A DNA stretch of 64,000 nt, from assembly GCF_029962835.1 (NCBI RefSeq), contig NC_080574.1, positions 27,440,001-27,504,000 on the forward strand, given 5' to 3'. The notes beneath the pieces were generated by a model. The model saw nothing but the letters and a program-made list of their open reading frames with translations. It was not told the origin of the DNA and did not search any database. Positions 54,707 to 64,000 of the stretch are shown here, piece after piece; positions within the stretch are counted from its first letter, which is position 1, and each line of letters starts with the position of its first letter. This DNA comes from Magnolia sinica. Taxonomy: Eukaryota > Streptophyta > Magnoliopsida > Magnoliales > Magnoliaceae. A program made the position numbers and the translations under genes.

Positions 54707-55122
54707 TGCTTGGATTTGAAATTCGATGATTATATGGTATGGAATTGCACTTGATAGAATTAACAGCAATATTATACGATGATTGCAAGTCTGAATTACC
54801 ATGACATTTTGTGTATTGAGTGAAACATGCATTTGGTTAACCATAGGATTGTAATCAATGAACAAATTTTACAACTATTGTCAGTCACTCAAATGTTACA
54901 TGTAAAGGGCGCATATAAATGGAGAGCATGGATAAAACATATGCATCGATACGGGGTTCGCATATGTAGTGGATTTCGAAATCTATCATAAATTTCTCTA
55001 TCTACTATTGAAATTGGATAATATAATACTTGAAATAATCCAATCATTTCCATCATTTCCTAATACGTGATCGCATATGTATAAACAGAATACAATTCAG
55101 TACCATCTAATTCCATGTTCCA
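54707..55122. mobile_element. TIR element, tandem copy A
   Basis: Shares with copy B the wording 'atggtatggaatt', 'agaattaacagcaatattatacgatgattgca', 'ggattgtaatcaatgaacaaattttacaac' and a right end 'taccatctaattccatgttcca'. Offset to copy B is about 425 bp. Confidence 0.6.
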
Positions 55123-55132
55123 AACAAGCGGC

Positions 55133-55614
55133 TTATTTGGAGCATGGGATTAAATGGTATGGAATTATATTAGATGAAATTAACATCATTATTGCACAAT
55201 GATTACATGTTTATAAATACAACGGTATTTTGACCATCAAATCTCACTTTCGATGTCAAATTCTTACCCCTAAGAAAGCATTGTAACAAATGAAACCAAC
55301 ATTTGTTGGATCATAGAATTGTAATTAAAGGACTAGATTTTACAACCAATGTCGTCCGCTTGTACGCATATGCGACTTTAATATCACATGTAAAAGGCAC
55401 ACATGGATAGTCAGGGTGGATAAATACATACATGATGTGGGGGCCATAAATGTAATGAATTTCAATATCAATAAGAAATCTTATAGTGTCTATAGTTAGG
55501 ATTGGACGATATGATACCTAAATCAATCAAATCCTTCCTGCGGTTTTCAAATGTAGGAAGGGATTTTCATGGGACCAAATGCAATTCCATACCACTTAAT
55601 CCCAAGTTTCAAAT
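55133..55614. mobile_element. TIR element, tandem copy B
   Basis: Inverted ends: left TTTGGAGCATGGGATTAAAT, right complement ATTTGAAACTTGGGATTAAG, both followed by 'ggtatggaatt'. Non-coding. Confidence 0.7.
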
Positions 55615-56539
55615 AGATTGTTAATGAGGTCCATGAGTTGAGGTCATGCCTAGCATGTAATTAAGTCAAAATCAAAGTTTGACTTCTATTCATGCCTGGG
55701 TCATTCGAACGGTACTCTAGCACGTAATCATTAGTTAGGTAATTGATGGGGTCATTCGAATAATAATCTATCACATCCATTAATGCTCACTGGTCGCTAC
55801 AGGGATGTTCGTCACCCTAACATAGGCCGATAGCTCGAACACGGTGTCTCAGATCATTATGTATGACTCATGAGTCTTTGTAGGATTGTAACACACTAAT
55901 GGTTATGAATCAGCTTAAATCAATGGTAAAATGGTATCACATATTCTATCGAATGTTATACAATCACCAAGCATAATAATAACTGAGTCATGCATTAGAT
56001 TGATGTGATCGACTATGGAGGACCACAGGTAAATCGACATTGGGTGCAACGCATCCTGTGTAGTTCCAACTACTGTTGATTATTCGTGTTCAACTTCGGT
56101 CAACCGTATAAGATTGGAATAGCTACCCTGAAGTGAACTATCCCCCTATTTAAATAATTTATAGAGCTCGATCCACCACAACAACAATTCGGTTTTACTA
56201 ACCACATAAACATGATCATAAGGAAATTCAATACCACACCAATGTATATTAATTGAGTAGATGTATGAATCAGTACAATCTAACCAACATCAACACGATC
56301 AGACCTATATCAACGCATAACAATTGAGCACATGTGTAATTCAATATACATCAACACGATTCAATTCATATCAACATATCCCAACATTCAACATTGAAGA
56401 CTTCTAATATTAGGAGTTTCATATTCCTCAAGCATTTCATTAAGTATGTTGTTAACCAAAAAGTAAACAAACACATTTAATTATTTAAAATGCTAGGTAG
56501 AAGCTTGAGGGTAGATCTTCACCCCGGAAACGAAAATCC
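55615..56539. other. Intergenic, nothing recognised
   Basis: AT-rich, with low-complexity 'catcaacacgat' repetition around 56280-56380. No gene. Confidence 0.4.
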
Positions 56540-56909
56540 TGTTGGGGGTCATTGCATAAAACCTTAGGATATAGCCTTCCAAAAACATCAGAATTATGGG
56601 ATAATGAAGCAATAAAATAAATCAAAGCACAAACCACACGACAAGAGTTTTTTACGTGGAAAATCCTCGAAGAGGTAAAAACCACGAGACCTTGTTAGAT
56701 CAACAATCCACTATGAAGTAGAACGTTACAACCGATCACAAGTACGCACCGCTTGGATCAAACCTAATTCACTCACGTAGGAGTAGATAGACAATAAGAG
56801 AATAAAAAAAAATGGAGACATTTAACTGATTACGAGTATGTAAAAGCGTTGAGATGTCGAGTACACAGTAGACCACCTTTACGAGCAGAACCTCCATTCC
56901 ACAAGCTTC

Positions 56910-56942
<33 letters not shown>

Positions 56943-57459
56943 CTTTGATAGCCCTAAACCCTTTAGCAACCCCTTGCAAAGCTTTATGAGACCCTCTTGC
57001 ATTACTTAAAAAAGCACTAGGAACCCCTATTTATAGTTTAGGCAACTCCCTTTTGCACTATGGTGAAAATTGCCTCAAATTTTTATAGTCCGCACAAAAT
57101 CCGGACATGAATCTGCATAACCTCGACTGGTTAAGCAGGGTCCTCGACCGGTCGGGCGGCCCACTCGACCGGTCGAGCACCTCGGAGGAATAAACCAATT
57201 TGCTCGTTGGACTTTGAGTCGAGCACCACTCGACTGGTCAAGCGCCACCCTTGACCGATCGAGTAGCCTACTCGACTGGTCAAGCAGCGCGGTGAAACAC
57301 TCTCATTTAAACCCTGCTGCACTATCTCTCCTCTGAATTGAGGAGGAAAACCCCATTAAATCCTTGATTCGAATGCAGTCGAAACATCGAAAATTTAGAA
57401 AAAAAAAACACAAATCCTAATTTATTGGCAATATCATTTTTAGTAACTTAAATTTTAAC
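56540..57459 (-). mobile_element. LTR-like segment (copia-type, minus strand)
   Basis: Plus strand starts TGTTGGGGGTCATTG and a candidate end is TTTTAACA. In minus sense it has 'ttacctcttcgaggattttccacgt', a plant copia R/U5 signature (56645-56690), and short CT/CA microsatellites. The U3 side (57120-57300) contains six near-copies of CTCGACCGGTCGAG. No clean target duplication, so the limits are tentative. Confidence 0.5.
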
Positions 57460-58190
57460 ATAACCAGACTTTAATCGAGGGTTGAAGGTTTTACCTAACT
57501 TAATTCGAGCAAATCCCAACTCGATTCAACGAGTCAGAGCTTATAATTAGTGAACAACAATATCTACATGGGTCTAGACCAAATATGATTTCCACAATAG
57601 CATGAGCCACTCCTAATCGATTGTTGATACCCCAAGTCATATCACAAACAAACTATAGGGTTAGGGTTTTGGGGGAAAATACCAGATCTTCAAATTAGAT
57701 CAAGAAAAAACTCGTTAGTAAGTCGAAGTTTATAGCTAGGCTGTGAAATAAGAAGGTTAAATGAAGTCTTACCTTTGATTACAAGTAGAGATGGATTCAG
57801 TGAAGGATTCATTAGCTCCAAGGGTTTTCGTCGAGGGAAATCCAGTGAAAACAATACCAGTAACCCATCTCTCTCTCTCTCTCTCATTCTCTTTCTTTTT
57901 CTATCTTCCTCTCTTCCTCTTCCTCTCCCTCTTTTTCTCTCATTTGCTAAGGTAATTTTGTATGGGGAGAGAATAAGTGAAATAAATGAGTATTTATAGT
58001 GTAAGATGTTATGCAATTGACACTAATGCATATGTACTTATTATTATAACCTTATGGGAGCTTGTTTATAGTTTTTAGGGCCCACTATAGGGTGTATAGG
58101 TTGATCTATAATGATGGATATCAACCCTGAGGGTTGTTTCTATAATTTTTGCATTTTTATTATTTTTTTTGCGCCTGAAGTTTATTAAGT
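57460..58190. other. Intergenic, CT-rich tract
   Basis: A CT-rich low-complexity stretch at 57870-57945; otherwise no gene or defined repeat. Confidence 0.4.
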
Positions 58191-58560
58191 CGATTTAGGC
58201 AAAACCTATATAAATAGGGTCTCAAATCACGCACAGGACATCGCTAGGGTTTGGAGAGAGGTGGAGGGCTATGCAGAAGTGAAGAAATGTGAGGGATGAA
58301 GTCCTATGGGGCTTCATAGCATCCCTTACAAGCAAACACATTCACACTGTCACAGTTGACCGTGCACAATTATGGTCGACCGTGACCCCCCGGAGTAAAA
58401 CCGTGAATCCCCACATAGTTAGGCACAGTCGAATGTTCATTTTCACGGTCGACCGTGGACCTCCGCCCACTTCAGGATTGACCGTGGATTTTCACGGTCG
58501 ACCATGACGACCCTTTTTCACATTGTTATTGGAATTTTTGAATTTTCACACTCCACACTA
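58190..58560 (+). repeat. Palindrome cluster in an LTR-like segment
   Basis: A TATA-like 'acctatataaatagggtctc' (58206-58225) is followed by five or so near-copies of CACGGTCGACCGTG between 58340 and 58510. The combination resembles a plant LTR promoter region, but no ends were found. Confidence 0.45.
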
Positions 58561-59500
58561 TCAAAGTTAATCTCTTCTTAATTCCATATACCAACTGAAG
58601 TAGTTTTTGGGGCGATTATGAATGAATTGCAACCCTACAGACTCAATCACATTGATTAAGACAATCCTATAAATCAAATTGCAACATTTTAATTTGCACG
58701 GCATGGGAAACTGACCCAAGGTTCCCGTTTCAAGTTTTCAAGTTCCAAAACACATTAAATTAGAGAATTTGGTCCTAAAGTTTATGTCCCTAATTTATTG
58801 GATTTCCTACATTGCCGGATACTCCTAAAACTACGGAAATCTCTATTTTTCACAATAGCACCGTCAAGTTTTGTCTAGGTTACCTAAACTTCACACTTTC
58901 ACTTGGCCAAGCAGTTTTGTTGGACCCAAAATCACTCATTTTTGTCCCAAACACACACAAATACGCATAAGGACATGCACTCAAATCGAGAAATCAAAGG
59001 CAACGTCCAAAGACATCCAAATTTTAAGTTGTGCAAAAATTTAGAGCGTTACAACACGGGAAGTACTCATAGGAGTAAAGAAAGTCTTACGCGATGGTGC
59101 CAATCTACTTGAAGATGTAAACGATTGGGAAAGCAAAAAAAAACCCAAATAATGGTTGATAACTGAAAAGGTAATATTTGACCCTATGGGAATCTATGCA
59201 TAGTGAAGAATTGATCATTGATCAAGTGGGCCCTACCAATGAATAAAATAAAAACAAAGGAAGTAAATATCGACTCCTATGAGAATGTGGCATTCAATGT
59301 CCAAGCCGATTAAATTGTAATATTTTGTCATTGCTTAATATAATAAAATAGTGTCCAAGCTTTCAAGTTTATGCTGCCGCCTATTATGAGTGTTAATTTT
59401 GCATGTTCACATTAAACCACGATCATTGGCTACCAACCCCATCCTATCGCATGCTAGACATTGAAACGGCGGCCGAAACTTGAATATCATGCTTCCCATC
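58561..59500. other. Intergenic, nothing recognised
   Basis: No gene, RNA or definable repeat. Confidence 0.4.
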
Positions 59501-60820
59501 ACATCTCTTGATACGAAGAGACACGGGGTATTATATACACCCATTTCGGTGCCCTGACTTGGCCTAGTAAGAAATTGCCACGTGATGCCATTGTGTGTTT
59601 AGCACACGTCGGGGGCATACTTGTACCCGAAGGGACCTTTTGGTTGACTTCCATTCGGTGTTACGCATTCCGTTATTAATGTGATGACATATATCCTTAC
59701 GCATGCCTTTGAAAGGGTGAATCGTCACATGCCATGTGCCCATGATCAACGTGCCCACTTATGAGAAAGCATATTAGGCACGCATGTAAAAGACCTGTCG
59801 AATAACAAATATTCTACGATTATGGTGATGATATTCTCGGTGATATTGTCTCGCACAATCCTTCCAAAATGTGAGATCTCAACCTGACGAGTTGAACCTA
59901 TCACCTCTAACATATCTGTAGTAGGTGTCAGATCTCACTCATACGATCAGGAACTAAGTGATCTAGACCAAGTTACTCAAATGAATGGTCATGATGGATC
60001 TCAAAGCTAAATGCCTCTTTGGGTAGCACGAGTCCTATATGGGAGCATTTACATATAGGACGTGGAAATTTGAGATCTAACAGCGTCAAACTTTTTGAAG
60101 ACCTTCCTAGTTAAGAGGTTACTCATTTGCTGAGAAGATTTTCTTATCCAAGAACCAATGATGTAAGCACAAAGGATCCAGAAGCAACGGGGAAATCATA
60201 GTTAGGGCTTCACCGCATCGACAATATATAAAAGGAGTAATCAAAGAATAGCTTGAGGTTTTACGTCAAACACATCGATTTATCTTTTATTTATTTTTCC
60301 TAGCATAGCCTAGCATAGTTACAACTATTGTCGAGCGGCTTTCGCTACAATACCTTATGAGTAGAGATAGTCTTAATGTAACTTTAAATTATAGACCGTG
60401 ATCATCTAAGTTCCGATTTGGTTGATTACACTTACCTTGATCATATGTTCCGATAGACGTATCATGTATTTATCATTTTCTTTTGTTTATTCATTTGGTT
60501 GTCTCACAACTTATCTTTTGTAATAAACATCATTTCAAAATATTAATGGAATTGGCAACATTTTGTCTTCTTTAATTTGAACGTGCATCTTTATTCATTT
60601 AAGAATTATTTTGAAATTAAAATGTCAGTGAAAGAATAATTTATTAAGTTCAAATACTCACGTTTATTGTCACAATGCAAAAATAACTAATTCGGAAGGA
60701 TTAACCTCCTTTAATTTCACTAATCACCTAAAATAAAGCGCAATATTAGTGGTTGAGAGAATTATAGATCTTTGATCCAGTGTCCAATCTTTCTGTTTTG
60801 GTGAAGGGGACACCAACAAT
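59500..60820 (+). mobile_element. Gypsy LTR-like region
   Basis: 'gccctgacttggcctagtaaga', a promoter-like 'caatatataaaaggag' (60220-60236), then 'gtcgagcggctttcgctacaat' and a T/A-rich stretch ending '..gggacaccaaca' near 60818 are in the order expected of a long plant gypsy LTR. No target duplication or internal coding found. Confidence 0.4.
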
Positions 60821-61115
60821 TCAATCAATCATTGAGTTGAGTAAACCCTGACATGCCTGCGCATCTTACTCATACACACGAACCAAATCTACACCCTCGA
60901 TCACACAAGTGGTCCAATTTAATTGAATTGAGTGCAACAAACTGGATCCTATATCCAGTCTCCAATCTACCCGTCTTAGCAAGCAAGACACTGATGATTA
61001 AGTTAAACCTTTAGTTGAATAGCCTTTGGCGTGCCCGTGCATCATACCCACCCATGGAAGCCTTCTCATTCACAAGTGTGGCCTCAGTTGATTGAATTCA
61101 CATTATTAACATATT
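60774..61115. repeat. Two-copy tandem repeat of about 175 bp
   Basis: Both copies read '..gatcc..gtc(t)ccaatct..', '..gttga.tag/aa.cct..catgcctgcgcatc / ..cgtgcccgtgcatcatac', '..cacaagtgtgg/ggtcc..ttgattgaatt'. Copy 1 about 60774-60948, copy 2 about 60949-61115; diverged. Confidence 0.6.
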
Positions 61116-61455
61116 GAAATATTTAAGATCCCTGACGAGTGATGAGTTAACTATTTTCCTTTGAATTCACATTATAGTCATTTCTATTGAGGCCTATCAT
61201 ATAAACGGTTCAGATCACTGCAACATTACCCTCAGATCCATTGCTTGCAATATGGACATTGAAAAACAACAAACCTTGATTTGCTTATGTCCAGACTCAG
61301 TAACCAGCGTCTATAACTGCTAACTGGTAACCATTTTCTGACAGGATACACTGATTGAACCGTCCATACTCTCATGGCAGAGAGCGTATTAGATGTTACC
61401 TGTGTTCGTCCATATTCCCTTGACATGGAGTGGATTGGGCGTTATCCGATAGAGC

Positions 61456-61984
61456 GGATCAAGTGTTACCCGGTAAAGCTTAGTGGGTGTTACCATTACA
61501 GTAGGGCCCACCTCGATGATATGCTGTATATCCATTCCGTCCATCCGCTTCTATATCCATTTTTAGGATAGATTACCAAAAATTATGTAGATCAAAATCT
61601 AAGGTGAAACAAACCATAGGAAACAGTGGTAACTGAGTGCATTACTATTAAAATTTCCAAAGGGCCCATTGTAAGGTTTTATTAATGTTTATTTGTAATC
61701 CAACCCGTTGATAATGTCAAGAATATATGGATGAAGGGAAAATAAAAATATCAGATTGATTGAAAACTTTTATGGCCCACACAAAGTTTTTAATTATTAT
61801 TCATCACTGTTTCTATTAGTATGGTCCACCTTAGATTTGGATCTTCTTATTATTTAGGATTTCACCCTAAAGTGAAATGTAAAAACAGATGGACAGTGTG
61901 GATATACGAAAGATACATCAAGGTAGGCCCCACACGGTTAGGGAACACCCACTAAGCTGTTACTCAGGTAACCGCTAATCCCCC
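61456..61984. mobile_element. Foldback MITE, GTTACC subfamily
   Basis: Left 'gcggatcaagtgttacccgg', right complement 'ggattagcggttacctgagt'; both then read 'agcttagtgggtgtt.cc'. Interior has the usual blocks. A truncated relative starts at 63246. Confidence 0.75.
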
Positions 61985-62130
61985 TCCCGGTATCTAACTA
62001 CGTCCGTATTCTCTTGACAGGGAGTGGTTTCGGTATTACCCGGGTGGCAACGACTAACGGTGTTTTGGACCCTAGCGAAGAAGGGTATCATTGGCCTGCA
62101 TCAGGGTAAGACTGGGGCGAGCAACTTTCG

Positions 62131-62666
62131 GAAGCGGATTGGCTGGTGTACTACACACCACTAACCTGTCTAGTGCGTGTCGTGCTAAGATGTTCGCCGA
62201 GTTGTACGGACAGTTCAAAGGATATCAAAGTTACATGGCCCTCGTATTGATGTATTTATTATATCAACACCGTACATCCATTTCGAGAAATCATTTTAAA
62301 ACTGATTCCAAAAAATGAGTAATATCAAAAGTTTAAGTGTACCGCACCAGAAATAGCCGTGGATAATGATTCTCACGCTAAAACATTCGTAGGGTCCACC
62401 ATAACATTTATTTTTCATCCAATCGGTTCATGAGGTAGAAGATTAAAAAAAAATCATATTAATCCAAACTTATGTGACCCTTAAAAAGTTTTCAATGGTA
62501 GACGTTCAATCCCTCGTTGCTTTTTGAAGTGTGGTACATTCGATCTTTGGATTTGTCTTATTTTTCGGGTAAATTCTTGTGACTATCTTGCCAAATGGAC
62601 CGACGGTTTGGATATAAGACATACCTCATGATGGTACCCACATAACTTGGTGACGTCAACCCACCG
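62131..62666. mobile_element. Foldback MITE, abutting the next
   Basis: Left 'gaagcggattggctggtgta' and inner 'ttgatgtatttattatatcaacaccgtacatcca' pair with 'ggacggtttggatataagacatacctcatgatgg'. The right terminus is obscured where it meets the next copy. Confidence 0.6.
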
Positions 62667-63181
62667 AAGGCGGATTGCTTCCTAGTCTCGAAGTGGGAAC
62701 GGGCAGGGGCACCGAATGCCCACCATGACATAAGAGTTCTATCCACACCGTCCATCCATTTTTACATGGATTTTCATGGAAAATGACCAAAATTTAGGCA
62801 GATAAAAAGACATGGATGGCCCACACAAATAGGATTAAACTCTCATCGTTGAAACTTCTTAATGGCTACATAAGTTCTACATTGAACTGATATTTGTTTT
62901 TTACCTTCATCTAATTCTATATTACTTTACGAATAGATTGGATGGAAAATAAATATCACGATGGGCCTTAGGAAAGTTTCAACAGCAAACAACATTATCA
63001 CCGCTGCTTCATGTGGTGTGGTCCACTCGAGCTTTGGACATACCTAAATTTTACTTATAATGAATAAAATTCCACGTAGAAATGGATGAACGGTGCTGAT
63101 AACACCCATACATTATGGTACGCACAAAGAGCCCCTGACCATTCCCAGCGGGGATAGGATGCAAATCATGCAATCCGCGTT
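62667..63181. mobile_element. Foldback MITE, GCGGATTGC ends
   Basis: Left GGCGGATTGCTTCCTAGTCT, right complement GAACGCGGATTGCATGATTT, converging at 'gggcaggggc/ggtcaggggc'. Flanking CAACCCACC and CAACACCCC agree at 7 of 9, consistent with an old 9-bp duplication. Confidence 0.75.
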
Positions 63182-63245
63182 CCAACACCCCAGCCTGGTC
63201 GGTAGTGTGTACGCCAGCCATTCGCTTCCGCAAATTTCATAGGGT

Positions 63246-63530
63246 CCGGATTAGCTGTTACCCAGGTAACACTAAGACCTAGCGGGTGTTACCCTAACCA
63301 CGTAGATCCCACCTTGATGATCAGATCCGGCCCGATCCGGAGCCTTGGGAGGATTTTAGTGAAGAATATCCAATCATTATTGTTTTCCTGTGGTGTGGTA
63401 CACCTGAGATTTTTATCCCTCTGATATTTTCTATCAAGCCTTAAAATGATCTGTAAAATTGAATTAACGGCATAGATGAAATAAATACATCATGATGGGG
63501 CCCACATATCACCGCACACAGGGGCCTGTA
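63246..63530. mobile_element. Deleted foldback MITE
   Basis: Left 'ccggattagctgttacccagg' with 'gcgggtgttaccctaacc', then a jump at about 63340 to right-half sequence ('attgttttcctgtggtgtgg', 'aatacatcatgatggggcccac'). Confidence 0.65.
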
Positions 63531-63591
63531 GAACACCCAGCTACAGCATAGCCTAGCTGTAGCTGGCCAGGTACGTGGCGTGTAAAGAAAG

Positions 63592-64000
63592 AAGCGGATA
63601 GCGTACTGAGTAACTCAGTAGGCTTAGCGTAATGAGTAAACTCTTAGTGGTTCACCATGATTTATATATTTAATCCACTCCGTCCATCCAGTTTTACCTG
63701 ATAATTTTAGTTCTCGAGACAAAATATGAATTATATCCAAGCTTGAATTGACCACACTACAAGAAACAGTGTGAATTGAGTGTCCACCGTTGAAAAATTC
63801 TTGTGCACCATAGAAGTTTTTTATCAAGCTTATATTTGCATTTTCCTTTCATCCACGTCTGTAAGATCTTATGAACAGGTTGAATGGCAAGTAAAAATCA
63901 CTGGGGGCTAGAAAGGTTTCAGCGGTGAAAAATCATTACTACCACTGTTTCCTGTGGTATGATACAGTTGAGGTTTGGATATTCTTAAATTTTGGGTTCA
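63592..64000. mobile_element. Foldback MITE running off the window
   Basis: Starts 'gcggatagcgtactgagtaa', contains 'caccatgatttatatatttaatccactccgtccatcc' and 'agaaacagtg', and is cut by the window end. Confidence 0.7.

Noticed and set aside
56540-57459. Solo LTR with target duplication
   Set aside because: Ends look LTR-like, but flanking pentamers do not match, so I kept it only as a tentative LTR-like segment.

Overview
This is nuclear DNA of a flowering plant. It has intron-rich genes with GT..AG junctions, Ty1-copia and Ty3-gypsy LTR retrotransposons, plant L1/RTE-type LINE tails, hAT elements and very dense foldback MITEs. The repeated 'gggcccac...catgatgtatg...accgtccatcc' MITE texture makes me suspect a magnoliid or another early-diverging lineage, but that is a guess. 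There is no bacterial, organellar or viral gene, no CRISPR array, no rRNA and no convincing tRNA gene.

Only three genes look functional. (1) A plus-strand alcohol dehydrogenase-like gene (11584-30008) has 10 exons that I joined codon by codon into a 380-residue zinc-type ADH. Introns 1 (4.1 kb) and 2 (8.4 kb) are stuffed with transposons. (2) A plus-strand single-exon NDR1/HIN1-like (LEA_2) membrane protein of 243 residues lies at 41590-42321. (3) A minus-strand four-exon gene (52040-45970) encodes a 470-residue DUF1308 protein (UPF0415/C7orf25 family). Its introns and 5' flank carry MITEs and a very young LINE tail.

Layout. 1-4545: a decayed minus-strand Ty1-copia element in a tandem LTR-internal-LTR-internal arrangement. 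4546-8815: a higher-order tandem repeat of about 1 kb made of three diverged monomers. 8846-10976: four foldback MITEs in a row. 11584-30008: the ADH gene, holding a solo LTR, hAT MITEs with 8-bp target duplications, a minisatellite split by a hAT MITE and by a gypsy deletion derivative, and LINE fragments. 30204-31142: a recent tandem duplication. 31966-35077: a degenerate but structurally complete hAT element with transposase remnants. 35086-41589: mostly intergenic with MITEs. 41590-42321: the NHL gene. 42899-45969: MITEs and an LTR fragment. 45970-52040: the DUF1308 gene. 52145-64000: MITEs, LTR pieces and intergenic DNA.

The genes do not form a pathway. The unusual content is mobile DNA: an approximately 0.5-kb self-complementary Mutator-like MITE family (9-bp target duplications seen twice, 37.4 and 52.1 kb), nested insertions that can be ordered in time, a gypsy element with a duplicated protease region, an LTR rearranged into a hairpin, and three unrelated segments, at least one a solo LTR, that each carry clusters of a different short palindrome.
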